Assembly: GCA_037969155.1 (NCBI GenBank)
Contig: JBBKWW010000038.1
Location: 1-22,784 of the forward strand
Reading direction: 5' to 3'
Source of the DNA: JAYXXU01 sp037969155
Lineage (GTDB): Bacteria > Pseudomonadota > Gammaproteobacteria > Pseudomonadales > Moraxellaceae
Length of the DNA stretch: 22,784 nt
Shown here one piece after another: positions 14,487-21,888 of the stretch (position 1 is its first letter; each line of letters starts with the position of its first letter). The notes beneath the pieces are model-generated. The model did not search any database, was not told where the DNA came from, and saw only the letters and a program-made list of their open reading frames with translations. Made by a program: the position numbers and the translations under genes.

Positions 14487-14882
14487 TTAAGATACGATAG
14501 CAATCACTTCACCGCCCACGCCAGCTGCACGAGCAGCGCGATCGGTCATGATGCCTTGACTGGTTGAAACAATTGCGATGCCCAGACCTTGCTTAACGCG
14601 CGGTAGGTCATTTTTACCACGGTATTGACGTAGACCTGGACGGCTAACGCGTTTGACCATTTCGATAACCGGCTTACCTTCAAAATACTTCAAGGTCAGG
14701 GTTAACGTTGGCTTGCCGTCATTTTCAACGACTTCAATCGCGTCGATATAACCTTCAGCTTGTAACACTTTGGCAATCGATTGCTTAACCTTGGATTGTG
14801 GCATAGAAACATTGGGTTTCTTGGCCATTTGTGCGTTGCGGACACGGGTTAACATGTCGGCGACGGTATCTTGCATACTCAT
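14487..14882 (-). CDS. rpsH: 30S ribosomal protein S8
   Basis: The 131-residue S8 starts MSMQDTVADMLTRVRNAQMA and ends RAARAAGVGGEVIAIVS, with the STSQGIMTDRAAR signature near the C-terminus. S8 binds helix 21 of 16S rRNA. In E. coli it also represses spc-operon translation by binding the rplX-rplE mRNA junction. Here that junction is only 14 bases, and I could not identify an S8-site mimic by eye. Confidence 0.98.
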   Translation of the reverse strand: MSMQDTVADMLTRVRNAQMAKKPNVSMPQSKVKQSIAKVLQAEGYIDAIEVVENDGKPTLTLTLKYFEGKPVIEMVKRVSRPGLRQYRGKNDLPRVKQGLGIAIVSTSQGIMTDRAARAAGVGGEVIAIVS

Positions 14883-14894
14883 CAGTTTAGCTCC

Positions 14895-15200
14895 TTACCA
14901 GCTCGCCTTCACGACACCAGGCACATCGCCTTGCATCACTTTTTCACGCAGTTTGTTGCGTGCCAGACCGAATTTACGGAAATAGCCATGCGGACGACCG
15001 GTCAGGCCACAACGGTTACGCAAGCGTACCGGTGAAGCATTCCGTGGCAGGGCTTGCAGTTTCATCATCGCATCATAACGCTCTTCATCAGTGGCGTTTG
15101 AATTGCTGATGATTGCTTTGAGCTCTTCACGCTTCCCAGCATACTTGGCGACCATTTTTTCGCGCTTCAGTTCGCGATTGATCATGCTTTTTTTAGCCAT
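14895..15200 (-). CDS. rpsN: 30S ribosomal protein S14 (zinc-less form)
   Basis: The 101-residue S14 is the long, zinc-independent form: it begins MAKKSMINRELKREKMVAKY, contains RNASPVRLRNRCGLTGRPHG and ends VPGVVKASW. The CXXC pairs of the short zinc form are missing. S14 binds the head of the small subunit late in assembly. It is 12 bases from both neighbours, rplE and rpsH. Confidence 0.98.
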   Translation of the reverse strand: MAKKSMINRELKREKMVAKYAGKREELKAIISNSNATDEERYDAMMKLQALPRNASPVRLRNRCGLTGRPHGYFRKFGLARNKLREKVMQGDVPGVVKASW

Positions 15201-15212
15201 AACAACGATCTC

Positions 15213-15749
15213 TCACTTAAAGGGGAAGCCGAAAGCACGCAGCAATGCACGTCCTTCGTCATCAGTTTTGGCAGTGGTGGTGACCGTGATATCTAAACCA
15301 CGAATGCGGTCAATTTTGTCAAATTCGATTTCTGGGAAAACGATTTGCTCTTTGATACCCACGGAATAGTTACCACGACCATCAAATGATTTTGGTGACA
15401 AGCCACGGAAGTCACGAATACGTGGAATCGTGATCGAAATCAGGCGATCCAAGAATTCGTACATTTGCTCGCCACGCAGCGTCACTTTACAACCAATTGG
15501 CCAGCCTTCACGAATTTTGAAGCCTGCAATGGAGGTACGCGCATGGGTGATGACGGGCTTTTGACCAGCGATCGCTTGCATGTCAGCAACTGCACCATCA
15601 AGCAGCTTTTTGTCCTGTGATGCACCGCCCACGCCCATGTTCAGCGTGATTTTGGTAATACGCGGAATTTGCATGACGTTTTCAAGACCCAACTGCTCTT
15701 GCAGCTTGGCTTTGAGTTCGTCGTTATAACGTTGTTTTAGTCTGGCCAT
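15213..15749 (-). CDS. rplE: 50S ribosomal protein L5
   Basis: The 178-residue L5 starts MARLKQRYNDELKAKLQEQL, with the signature region IPRITKITLNMGVGGASQDK and the C-terminal GLDITVTTTAKTDDEGRALL. It binds 5S rRNA together with L18 and touches the P-site tRNA and S13 in the intersubunit bridge. Position after rplX (14 bases) and before rpsN (12 bases) is the canonical spc order. Confidence 0.98.
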   Translation of the reverse strand: MARLKQRYNDELKAKLQEQLGLENVMQIPRITKITLNMGVGGASQDKKLLDGAVADMQAIAGQKPVITHARTSIAGFKIREGWPIGCKVTLRGEQMYEFLDRLISITIPRIRDFRGLSPKSFDGRGNYSVGIKEQIVFPEIEFDKIDRIRGLDITVTTTAKTDDEGRALLRAFGFPFK

Positions 15750-15763
15750 TGCCCATCAACCTT

Positions 15764-16084
15764 TTACTTCGCTACCGCCACTGATTCACCAGTTGACTTG
15801 AAAAAACGGGTTTTAACGCCATTTTCGTCAATCCGGTAACCAACACGGTCAGCCTTTTGGGTTGCAGCGTTAAACACCGCCACGTTAGAGATATGAAGCG
15901 CAGCTTCCATTGCAATGATACCGCCTTCGGCACCAGTTGCTTGGTTAGCTTTTTTGTGCTTCTTGACCATATTCAAGCCTTCGGCCTTCACACGATCACC
16001 AGTAACAGACAGGACAACGCCCTGCTTGCCTTTATCTTTACCTGCGACCACGATGATTTGGTCGCCTTTTTTGATTTTAGCCAT
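15764..16084 (-). CDS. rplX: 50S ribosomal protein L24
   Basis: The 106-residue L24 begins with the KOW motif (KKGDQIIVVAGKDKGKQGVV, residues 4-23), an RNA-binding beta-barrel. It is one of the two proteins that start assembly of the 50S subunit. The C-terminus RFFKSTGESVAVAK is the common gammaproteobacterial form. It follows rplN by nine bases. Confidence 0.98.
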   Translation of the reverse strand: MAKIKKGDQIIVVAGKDKGKQGVVLSVTGDRVKAEGLNMVKKHKKANQATGAEGGIIAMEAALHISNVAVFNAATQKADRVGYRIDENGVKTRFFKSTGESVAVAK

Positions 16085-16093
16085 GATTGCCTC

Positions 16094-16462
16094 TTACAGA
16101 ACTTCAGGAGCCAGAGAAATGATCTTCATGAACTGTTCTGTACGTAGTTCACGAGTCACTGGCCCGAAAATACGAGTCGCAATCGGGGCTTTGTTGTTGT
16201 TCAACAAAACAGCAGCGTTGTCGTCAAAACGGATCGTAGAACCATCTGGACGGCGAATGCCGAATTTTGTGCGAACAACGACGGCGTTCATCACGTCGCC
16301 TTTTTTAACACGGCCGCGTGGAATTGCTTCCTTCACGGTGATTTTGATGATGTCGCCAACAGAGGCATAACGACGATGTGAGCCGCCCAGTACTTTAATG
16401 CACTGAACACGGCGCGCACCGCTATTATCTGCCACGTCGAGCATCGTTTCGGTCTGAATCAT
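16094..16462 (-). CDS. rplN: 50S ribosomal protein L14
   Basis: The 122-residue L14 starts MIQTETMLDVADNSGARRVQ and includes the signature GDIIKITVKEAIPRGRVKKGDV. L14 lies under the factor-binding face and forms a bridge to 16S rRNA; it is also the docking site of the silencing factor RsfS. It is the first gene of the spc operon, 83 bases after rpsQ; that gap holds a long hairpin. Confidence 0.98.
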   Translation of the reverse strand: MIQTETMLDVADNSGARRVQCIKVLGGSHRRYASVGDIIKITVKEAIPRGRVKKGDVMNAVVVRTKFGIRRPDGSTIRFDDNAAVLLNNNKAPIATRIFGPVTRELRTEQFMKIISLAPEVL

Positions 16463-16481
16463 TGCCCTACTCCAAAACCGA

Positions 16482-16537
16482 GCATCATCGGTTCATTCGG
16501 AAAGGCGCAAATCCTAACCGAATTTAACAGATGATGC
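16482..16537 (-). promoter_or_regulatory. Three-tier hairpin in the rpsQ-rplN gap (spc leader)
   Basis: On the minus strand three nested complementary pairs are present: GCATCATC/GATGATGC (16530-16537 with 16482-16489), ATTCGG/CCGAAT (16518-16523 with 16495-16500) and AGG/CCT (16513-16515 with 16503-16505), with a 7-base loop. No T tract follows, so it is not a typical terminator. A weak promoter match (TTGCAT 16534-16539, TAGGAT 16511-16516, 17-base spacer) overlaps it. Confidence 0.5.
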
Positions 16538-16545
16538 AATGGATA

Positions 16546-16809
16546 CTAGTTTTGCCCAGCAGCTTCGACCACTTCAACCAGAGTCCAAGCTTTGGTTTTA
16601 GAGAGCGGGCGACATTCCTTGATGGTGACTACATCGCCTGTTTTGCAGACATTGAGTTCATCATGGGCGTGAATTTTGGTAGAACGGCGAATCATTTTGC
16701 CGTACACCGGATGCTGTACCCGACGTTCAATCAGGACAACGATGGATTTATCCATCTTGTCGCTGACGACACGGCCGGTCAAGGTGCGTTGGGTGAGTTG
16801 CTCGGTCAT
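16546..16809 (-). CDS. rpsQ: 30S ribosomal protein S17
   Basis: The 87-residue S17 contains TLTGRVVSDKMDKSIVVLIE and ends in KTKAWTLVEVVEAAGQN. The middle DVVTIKECRPLSKTKAW is the S17 signature. It is an early 16S-binding protein of the 5' domain. It is the last gene of the S10 operon. Its start overlaps the rpmC stop by four bases (ATGA). Confidence 0.98.
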   Translation of the reverse strand: MTEQLTQRTLTGRVVSDKMDKSIVVLIERRVQHPVYGKMIRRSTKIHAHDELNVCKTGDVVTIKECRPLSKTKAWTLVEVVEAAGQN

Positions 16810-17003
16810 TGTCCGTTCCCCTGTTTTTCAGTCATGAGGGTCTTGATACGGGCAATAGTCTTACGGGCAATTTGCACTTCGTGCGTCTTGCCCAATTGAC
16901 CGGTCGCCTTCGCCATACGCAGACGGAACTGGTTCAACTGTTGCTCATCGAGCAACGTGGCCAGCTCTTCGACTGATTTTTCACGTAAATCTGTGGTATT
17001 CAT
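16806..17003 (-). CDS. rpmC: 50S ribosomal protein L29
   Basis: The 65-residue L29 reads MNTTDLREKSVEELATLLDE and carries QFRLRMAKATGQLGKTHEVQ, the L29 signature. It is two long helices next to the tunnel exit, part of the docking platform for trigger factor and SRP. The ATG overlaps the rplP stop by one base, and its own stop overlaps the rpsQ start by four, so three genes are translationally chained. Confidence 0.97.
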   Translation of the reverse strand: MNTTDLREKSVEELATLLDEQQLNQFRLRMAKATGQLGKTHEVQIARKTIARIKTLMTEKQGNGQ

Positions 17004-17416
17004 TACATTACCGTCCGCATTACAATGGCGGTCTTAAATGGAAGCTTCGCGGCTGCAAGGGTAAATGCCTCGCGCGCCAATTCTTCAGACACACCGTCGA
17101 GTTCGTAAAGGATTTTACCTGGTTTGATTTCGCAAACCCAGTACTCAACGTTACCTTTACCGTTACCCATCCGCACTTCAAGTGGCTTTTCGGTGATTGG
17201 CTTGTCTGGAAATACACGAATCCAGATTTTACCACCACGCTTGACACGACGCGTGATGGTACGACGGCAGGCTTCGATCTGACGAGCAGTCATGCGACCA
17301 CGCTCAACAGATTTCAGTGCTATCGTACCGAAAGACACGGTGCTGCCACGATGAGCTAGGCCGGTGTTACGGCCTTTGTGCATCTTGCGAAACTTAGTAC
17401 GCTTCGGTTGCAACAT
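17003..17416 (-). CDS. rplP: 50S ribosomal protein L16
   Basis: The 137-residue L16 starts MLQPKRTKFRKMHKGRNTGL and has IWIRVFPDKPITEKPLEVRM followed by GNGKG. In E. coli the arginine in this VRMGxGKG stretch is hydroxylated by the oxygenase YcfD; the site is conserved here. L16 helps place A-site and P-site tRNA. It lies three bases downstream of rpsC and overlaps rpmC by one base. Confidence 0.98.
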   Translation of the reverse strand: MLQPKRTKFRKMHKGRNTGLAHRGSTVSFGTIALKSVERGRMTARQIEACRRTITRRVKRGGKIWIRVFPDKPITEKPLEVRMGNGKGNVEYWVCEIKPGKILYELDGVSEELAREAFTLAAAKLPFKTAIVMRTVM

Positions 17417-17419
17417 GGT

Positions 17420-18193
17420 TTATTCCCCTTTGTCTGCCTGACGACCACGGCCATCGCCACGGCCACGACGGTTGTCACCATCGTTACGACGGTCGTCACG
17501 ACCGCCACCACGGCGTTTGGCTGGACGGGCTTCTTCTTGTACGGGATTCATGACTTGCTTCATGCCGCCCAAGATTTCGCCACGGAAGATCCAGACTTTT
17601 ACACCGATGGTGCCATATGTAGTTTCGGCACGCATGCTGGAGTAGTCAATGTCTGCACGCAAGGTATGCAATGGCACACGGCCTTCACGATACCACTCAG
17701 TACGCGCAATTTCTGCACCACCAAGACGGCCTGACACTTCAACTTTAATGCCTTTTGCGCCGGCACGCATCGAGTTCTGTACAGCACGCTTCATGGCGCG
17801 ACGGAACATCACTCGTTTTTCAAGTTGCGATGCAATGCTATCGGCAACGAGGCGTGCATCTAGATCTGGACGATCAATTTCGTGGATGTTGACTTGCGCC
17901 GGCACACCCATGATTTTGGTCAAGTCACGCTGTAGCGCTTCAATGTCTTCGCCTTTTTTACCAATTACGATGCCTGGACGGGCAGTCGAAATGGTGACTT
18001 TGGCCGCACCGGTTGGGCGCTCGATCAAAATCTTGCTAACCATTGCCGCTTTGAGTTTCTTTAGCAGAAAATCACGGACTTCCAAATCTTTCAGCAGATA
18101 GGCTGCGTAGTTTTTTGGACTGGCATACCAGTTGGCGTTGTGACGCTTCACCACGCCTAGGCGGATGCCGATTGGATGGACTTTCTGACCCAT
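17420..18193 (-). CDS. rpsC: 30S ribosomal protein S3 with an extended RG-rich tail
   Basis: The S3 core starts MGQKVHPIGIRLGVVKRHNA. It carries the KH RNA-binding domain with its GKKG loop at residues 78-81 and the C-terminal domain up to about residue 218 (WIFRGEILGGMKQVM). S3 lines the mRNA entry channel and helps unwind mRNA. At 257 residues it is longer than the roughly 233-residue E. coli protein. The extra tail (about 219-257) is a low-complexity run of Arg, Gly and Asp with several RG pairs. It follows rplV with a one-base gap. Confidence 0.98.
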   Translation of the reverse strand: MGQKVHPIGIRLGVVKRHNANWYASPKNYAAYLLKDLEVRDFLLKKLKAAMVSKILIERPTGAAKVTISTARPGIVIGKKGEDIEALQRDLTKIMGVPAQVNIHEIDRPDLDARLVADSIASQLEKRVMFRRAMKRAVQNSMRAGAKGIKVEVSGRLGGAEIARTEWYREGRVPLHTLRADIDYSSMRAETTYGTIGVKVWIFRGEILGGMKQVMNPVQEEARPAKRRGGGRDDRRNDGDNRRGRGDGRGRQADKGE

Positions 18194-18194
18194 A

Positions 18195-18524
18195 TCAAAC
18201 CCCTACCTTGATGGTGATGTGGCATGTACGCTTGCTGATGCGGTCTGCACGGCCTTTGGCGCGTGGAGAAATACGCTTCAGGGTAATGCCTTCATCGACA
18301 TAGATGGTCGATACTTTCAGATCGTCAACATCAAGGCTGTTGTTGTGTTCAGCGTTTGCAATTGCAGACTCTAAGCACTTTTTAACCAACACTGCCGCTT
18401 TTTTGTTACTAAACGACAGAATTTCAAGTGCGCGTCCAACCGGCTTACCACGGACTAGGTCTACGACCAGTCGGGTTTTTTGCGCCGAGATGTTGGCACC
18501 GCGCAATTTGGCAGTTACTTCCAT
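18195..18524 (-). CDS. rplV: 50S ribosomal protein L22
   Basis: The 109-residue L22 starts at the ATG at 18522-18524 (MEVTAKLRGANISAQKTRLV). The open frame continues upstream into the rpsS gene but shows no L22-like residues there, so the longer reading is rejected. The signature KRISPRAKGRADRISKRTCH forms the hairpin that reaches into the exit tunnel, where macrolide-resistance changes occur. It is 10 bases after rpsS. Confidence 0.97.
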   Translation of the reverse strand: MEVTAKLRGANISAQKTRLVVDLVRGKPVGRALEILSFSNKKAAVLVKKCLESAIANAEHNNSLDVDDLKVSTIYVDEGITLKRISPRAKGRADRISKRTCHITIKVGV

Positions 18525-18534
18525 TTTAAGCACC

Positions 18535-18810
18535 TTACCGTTTGGATTTTTTGTCAACGCCGTGACCACGATAGGTACGGGTTGGCGCAAATTCGCCGAG
18601 TTTGTGGCCGACCATATGCTCAGTAACAATCACTGGCACATGGGCTTTGCCGTTATGGACTGACAGGGTCAGGCCGATCATATCAGGCAAAATCATCGAG
18701 CGACGCGACCAAGTTTTGATCGGTTTGCGCGAGTTGCTAGCGACAGCCGCATCGACCTTAGCCTGCAAGTGCGCATCGACGAATGGGCCTTTCTTAAGAG
18801 AACGAGGCAT
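18535..18810 (-). CDS. rpsS: 30S ribosomal protein S19
   Basis: The 91-residue S19 begins MPRSLKKGPFVDAHLQAKVD and ends GHKLGEFAPTRTYRGHGVDK plus a basic tail. It forms a complex with S13 in the head of the small subunit, near the A-site finger. It lies 12 bases after rplB and 10 before rplV. Confidence 0.98.
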   Translation of the reverse strand: MPRSLKKGPFVDAHLQAKVDAAVASNSRKPIKTWSRRSMILPDMIGLTLSVHNGKAHVPVIVTEHMVGHKLGEFAPTRTYRGHGVDKKSKR

Positions 18811-18822
18811 ATTCAGATTCCT

Positions 18823-19647
18823 TTACTTGGCGCGACGATCACGAACGATCATTTTGGTCGTACGCTTGTTGCTACGAGTCTTATAACCCTTGGCTTTCTG
18901 ACCCCATGGGCTGACTGGTTGCATGCCTTTATTGCGACCTTCACCACCACCGTGTGGGTGATCAACAGGGTTCATCGCCATACCGCGAACGGTTGGACGA
19001 ATACCACGCCAGCGACTTGCACCAGCTTTACCCAGTGAACGCAGGTTGTTCTCGCTGTTCGATACTTCGCCGAGTACTGCACGGCATTCGATATGGATTT
19101 TGCGAGTTTCACCTGAACGCAAGCGAACAAGGGCATACGCACCATCGCGACCCAGCAACTGAACCGAAGTTCCTGCTGAACGTGCGATTTGCGCGCCTTT
19201 GCCGATTTTCAATTCAACACAATGCAATGTCGAACCGATTGGCATATTGCGCAATGGTAAGCAGTTACCTGGACGAATTGGCGCGTCATCACCCGACTGC
19301 ACTTTATCACCGGCCAACACGCCTTTAGGGGCGATCATGTAGCGGCGCTCACCGTCTGCGTATTTCAGCAGGGCGATGTGTGCGGTACGGTTTGGATCGT
19401 ATTCAATCCGCTCAACCACGGCAGGGATACCATCTTTATTGCGTTTGAAATCAATAAGACGATAGCGCTGTTTGTGGCCACCACCGATATGACGGGTGGT
19501 GATGTGACCGTTGTTATTACGACCACCAGTTTTCTTTTTGGCTTCTACCAAAGGAGCATACGGCTCGCCTTTGTGCAGATGCGGATGGACGACTTTCTCA
19601 ACGAAACGACGCCCGGGGGAAGTCGGTTTACATTTTACGATAGGCAT
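18823..19647 (-). CDS. rplB: 50S ribosomal protein L2
   Basis: The 274-residue L2 starts MPIVKCKPTSPGRRFVEKVV and keeps the C-terminal signature GMAMNPVDHPHGGGEGRNKG, including the conserved histidine associated with peptidyl-transferase activity and subunit association. L2 is one of the largest and most conserved 50S proteins. It is 11 bases after rplW. Confidence 0.99.
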   Translation of the reverse strand: MPIVKCKPTSPGRRFVEKVVHPHLHKGEPYAPLVEAKKKTGGRNNNGHITTRHIGGGHKQRYRLIDFKRNKDGIPAVVERIEYDPNRTAHIALLKYADGERRYMIAPKGVLAGDKVQSGDDAPIRPGNCLPLRNMPIGSTLHCVELKIGKGAQIARSAGTSVQLLGRDGAYALVRLRSGETRKIHIECRAVLGEVSNSENNLRSLGKAGASRWRGIRPTVRGMAMNPVDHPHGGGEGRNKGMQPVSPWGQKAKGYKTRSNKRTTKMIVRDRRAK

Positions 19648-19658
19648 GATCTTCGTCC

Positions 19659-19976
19659 TTATTCCGCAACGTCAACTGACTCGGTCACGTCTGCCACTTG
19701 GACATCTTGACCTGGTTTCAGTTTAACGTAAGCTTTTTTGGTGTCGGAACGACGGCCAACAGTCTTGCCAAAACGCTTGGTTTTGCCTTTCGTGTTGACG
19801 GTATTCACTGCTTCGACTTGAACACCGAACAGTTTTTCGACAGCTTTTTTGATTTCAAGCTTGGTCGCAGTTGGTGATACTTTGAACACCTGAACGCCCA
19901 GCTTATCGCCAAGACGTTGGGCTTTTTCAGAGTACACTGGACCTAGCAAGATCTGATACAGACGCTCATTATTCAT
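19659..19976 (-). CDS. rplW: 50S ribosomal protein L23
   Basis: The 105-residue L23 reads MNNERLYQILLGPVYSEKAQ and carries KLEIKKAVEKLFGVQVEAVN, the family core. It sits at the exit tunnel and is the main docking site for trigger factor and SRP. The C-terminal stretch PGQDVQVADVTESVDVAE is slightly longer than usual and acidic. The ATG overlaps the rplD stop by four bases. Confidence 0.98.
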   Translation of the reverse strand: MNNERLYQILLGPVYSEKAQRLGDKLGVQVFKVSPTATKLEIKKAVEKLFGVQVEAVNTVNTKGKTKRFGKTVGRRSDTKKAYVKLKPGQDVQVADVTESVDVAE

Positions 19977-20575
19977 CCCAGTTCTACCTCAAGTTTCTTG
20001 GCAGCGCTGACTGACATGATGACTTTTTCGAATGCGATCAGGCTGACAGGGTCAACAGCCGCAGTGTCGATGACATCAACGTGTGGTAGGTTGCGAGCAG
20101 CCAGATACAAGTTTTCGTCAACAGAATCAGTGATGATCAATGCCTTAGTGGCATTGAGTGCTTGCAGCTTGACCAACAAATCTTTGGTCTTTGGTGATTC
20201 AACGCTGATTTCTTCAATCAAGATCAAACGATCTTGACGAATCAATTCAGCCAGAATGCACTGCATTGCACCACGATACATTTTGCGGTTTACTTTTTGT
20301 GACCAGTCTTGAGGACGAGCCGCAAAAGTCTTACCACCGCCACGCCAGATTGGACTACGGATCGAACCCGCACGGGCACGGCCCGTACCTTTTTGCTTAA
20401 ATGGCTTTTTGCCACCGCCAGATACATCGCCGCGAGTTTTTTGCGCTTTACTACCTTGACGACCACCCGCCAAATAGGCAGTGACCACTTGGTGTACAAG
20501 CGCCTCGTTGAATTCTCTGCCGAAGGCAACGTCGGACAGCTCAATCGCTGCACCGGATACAGTCTTCAGATTCAC
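19973..20575 (-). CDS. rplD: 50S ribosomal protein L4
   Basis: The 200-residue L4 begins MNLKTVSGAAIELSDVAFGR. The arginine- and glycine-rich extended loop (KKPFKQKGTGRARAGSIRSP, then IWRGGG) reaches into the exit tunnel. In E. coli L4 also represses its own S10 operon by acting on the leader at both transcription and translation; a leader of about 150 bases is present here before rpsJ. It lies 10 bases after rplC and overlaps rplW by four bases. Confidence 0.98.
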   Translation of the reverse strand: MNLKTVSGAAIELSDVAFGREFNEALVHQVVTAYLAGGRQGSKAQKTRGDVSGGGKKPFKQKGTGRARAGSIRSPIWRGGGKTFAARPQDWSQKVNRKMYRGAMQCILAELIRQDRLILIEEISVESPKTKDLLVKLQALNATKALIITDSVDENLYLAARNLPHVDVIDTAAVDPVSLIAFEKVIMSVSAAKKLEVELG

Positions 20576-20585
20576 GTTAATTCCC

Positions 20586-21224
20586 TCAGGCCTTGATCGA
20601 CGGGCAGACGATTACGTCGCCACCGATTGCACCGGGTACTGCACCTTTAACAACCAGAATATTATTTTCTGCGTCAATAGATACAACTTCTAGACCTTGC
20701 ACAGTGACGCGCTCGTCACCCATGTGACCGGCCATTTTTTTGCCTTTGAACACGCGACCTGGGGTCTGGTTCTGGCCAGTAGAACCGTGTACACGGTGCG
20801 ATACTGAGTTACCGTGGGTCGCATCTTGGGTACGGAAGTTCCAGCGTTTAACACCGCCTTGAAAGCCCTTACCTTTGCTTTGACCAGTAACATCAATCGC
20901 TTGACCTACTGTAAATACATCAACACCAATCGTACCGCCAACTTCACGACCAGTAAGGTCGGTTTCAGTAGCACGGAATTCCCAGACGCCACGACCAGCA
21001 GCAACACCTGCTTTGGCAAAGTGACCTTTCATTGCTGAAGTCACGCGTGATTCACGGCGTACACCTGTGGTGATCTGAACAGCTTGGTAGCCGTCAGTTT
21101 CCAAGGTTTTAATTTGGGTAATGCGATTGGGATCGACTTCGATCACTGTCACAGGCACAGACACGCCGGCGTCTGTAAAGACGCGGGTCATACCGCACTT
21201 GCGACCGACTAGACCAATAGCCAT
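20586..21224 (-). CDS. rplC: 50S ribosomal protein L3
   Basis: The 212-residue L3 is read from the ATG at 21222-21224 (MAIGLVGRKCGMTRVFTDAG). An in-frame upstream extension of 12 codons has no family likeness and enters the intergenic hairpin. The loop STGQNQTPGRVFKGKKMAGH approaches the peptidyl-transferase centre; its second glutamine is the residue methylated by PrmB in E. coli. L3 starts 50S assembly together with L24. Confidence 0.98.
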   Translation of the reverse strand: MAIGLVGRKCGMTRVFTDAGVSVPVTVIEVDPNRITQIKTLETDGYQAVQITTGVRRESRVTSAMKGHFAKAGVAAGRGVWEFRATETDLTGREVGGTIGVDVFTVGQAIDVTGQSKGKGFQGGVKRWNFRTQDATHGNSVSHRVHGSTGQNQTPGRVFKGKKMAGHMGDERVTVQGLEVVSIDAENNILVVKGAVPGAIGGDVIVCPSIKA

Positions 21225-21246
21225 TTGTTTAAACCTCTTGTTGAGT

Positions 21247-21280
21247 AGCAAACCTCGCATCCATCTCGATGCGGCTTGCT
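21247..21280 (-). promoter_or_regulatory. Intergenic hairpin between rpsJ and rplC
   Basis: On the minus strand CGCATC (21268-21273) pairs with GATGCG (21256-21261), extended by AGCAAG (21275-21280) with TTTGCT (21247-21252), one of these being a G-U pair. The hairpin lies alone in a 64-base gap and is not followed by a T tract. It could protect or process the mRNA. Confidence 0.45.
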
Positions 21281-21288
21281 AAGACCCG

Positions 21289-21600
21289 TTAACCCAAAGC
21301 GATCTGTACATCTACACCAGCAGCGAGATCGAGTTTCATCAGCGCATCGACAGTTTTGTCGGTAGGCTGCACGATGTCGACTAGCCGCTTGTGGGTACGG
21401 ATCTCGTACTGATCACGCGCGTCTTTATTCACGTGCGGTGAGGTCAGAACGTCAAAACGTTCGATGCGGGTAGGCATCGGGATCGGACCACACACTTGTG
21501 CGCCGGTACGCTTGGCGGTCTCGACGATTTCCTGAGCCGACTGGTCGATCAGACGATGATCGAATGACTTCAGACGGATACGGATTCTCTGGTTAGCCAT
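21289..21600 (-). CDS. rpsJ: 30S ribosomal protein S10
   Basis: The 103-residue S10 begins MANQRIRIRLKSFDHRLIDQ and contains the signature GPIPMPTRIERFDVLTSPHV. It belongs to the 30S head and, known from E. coli, doubles as NusE in antitermination complexes. It is the first gene of the S10 operon, 64 bases before rplC. GGAG stands upstream of the ATG. Confidence 0.98.
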   Translation of the reverse strand: MANQRIRIRLKSFDHRLIDQSAQEIVETAKRTGAQVCGPIPMPTRIERFDVLTSPHVNKDARDQYEIRTHKRLVDIVQPTDKTVDALMKLDLAAGVDVQIALG

Positions 21601-21749
21601 GCCAGCAACTCCAAACCAAAAAAAATTGTGTCCTCAACCTCTTCATGTCACTGAAGCGGCAAAGACGGTGATTTCACCAAGGTCGAGATCGATGCCTCGA
21701 CTGTAAGCACGACGAAAACGCTAATAAGCGAAGGTCGGCTGTTAAACGG
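21601..21749 (-). promoter_or_regulatory. S10 operon 5' leader with small hairpins
   Basis: This roughly 150-base leader lies between the predicted transcription start and rpsJ. On the minus strand it can form GTCGAG/CTCGAC (21696-21701 with 21682-21687, 8-base loop), GGTGA/TCACC (21674-21678 with 21667-21671) and CTTCA/TGAAG (21652-21656 with 21641-21645). A run of eight T follows in the last 30 bases, but not directly after a stem. The position matches the L4-responsive leader known in enterobacteria; the fold itself is not shown to be the same. Confidence 0.45.
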
Positions 21750-21755
21750 TCTGCT

Positions 21756-21784
21756 ATTGTATGCAATGTAGACAGACAAAGCAA
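21756..21784 (-). promoter_or_regulatory. Promoter of the S10 operon
   Basis: On the minus strand TTGCTT (21779-21784) and TACAAT (21756-21761) are separated by exactly 17 bases, with a predicted start near 21749. It is the best sigma70-like match between the upstream gene and rpsJ. Confidence 0.55.
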
Positions 21785-21888
21785 GGTAACGATGTGAATG
21801 TTTTTTGAACACAGCGGCGAGTCAACAAAAATCAGAAAGGGTTAAAGCGATTCGGTGCAAATGGCACACGCTACAAATCCTGCTTTAA

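Noticed and set aside
18525..18629. N-terminal extension of L22
   Set aside because: It overlaps the 3' end of rpsS in another frame and has no L22 likeness; the ATG at 18524 gives the normal length.
21842..21888. Inverted repeat TTAAAGC/GCTTTAA with an inner GTGC/GCAC after the L7/L12-like gene
   Set aside because: The 33-base gap between outer arms and the absence of a T tract do not make a convincing terminator; the inner similarity to the operator at 1711 looks accidental.
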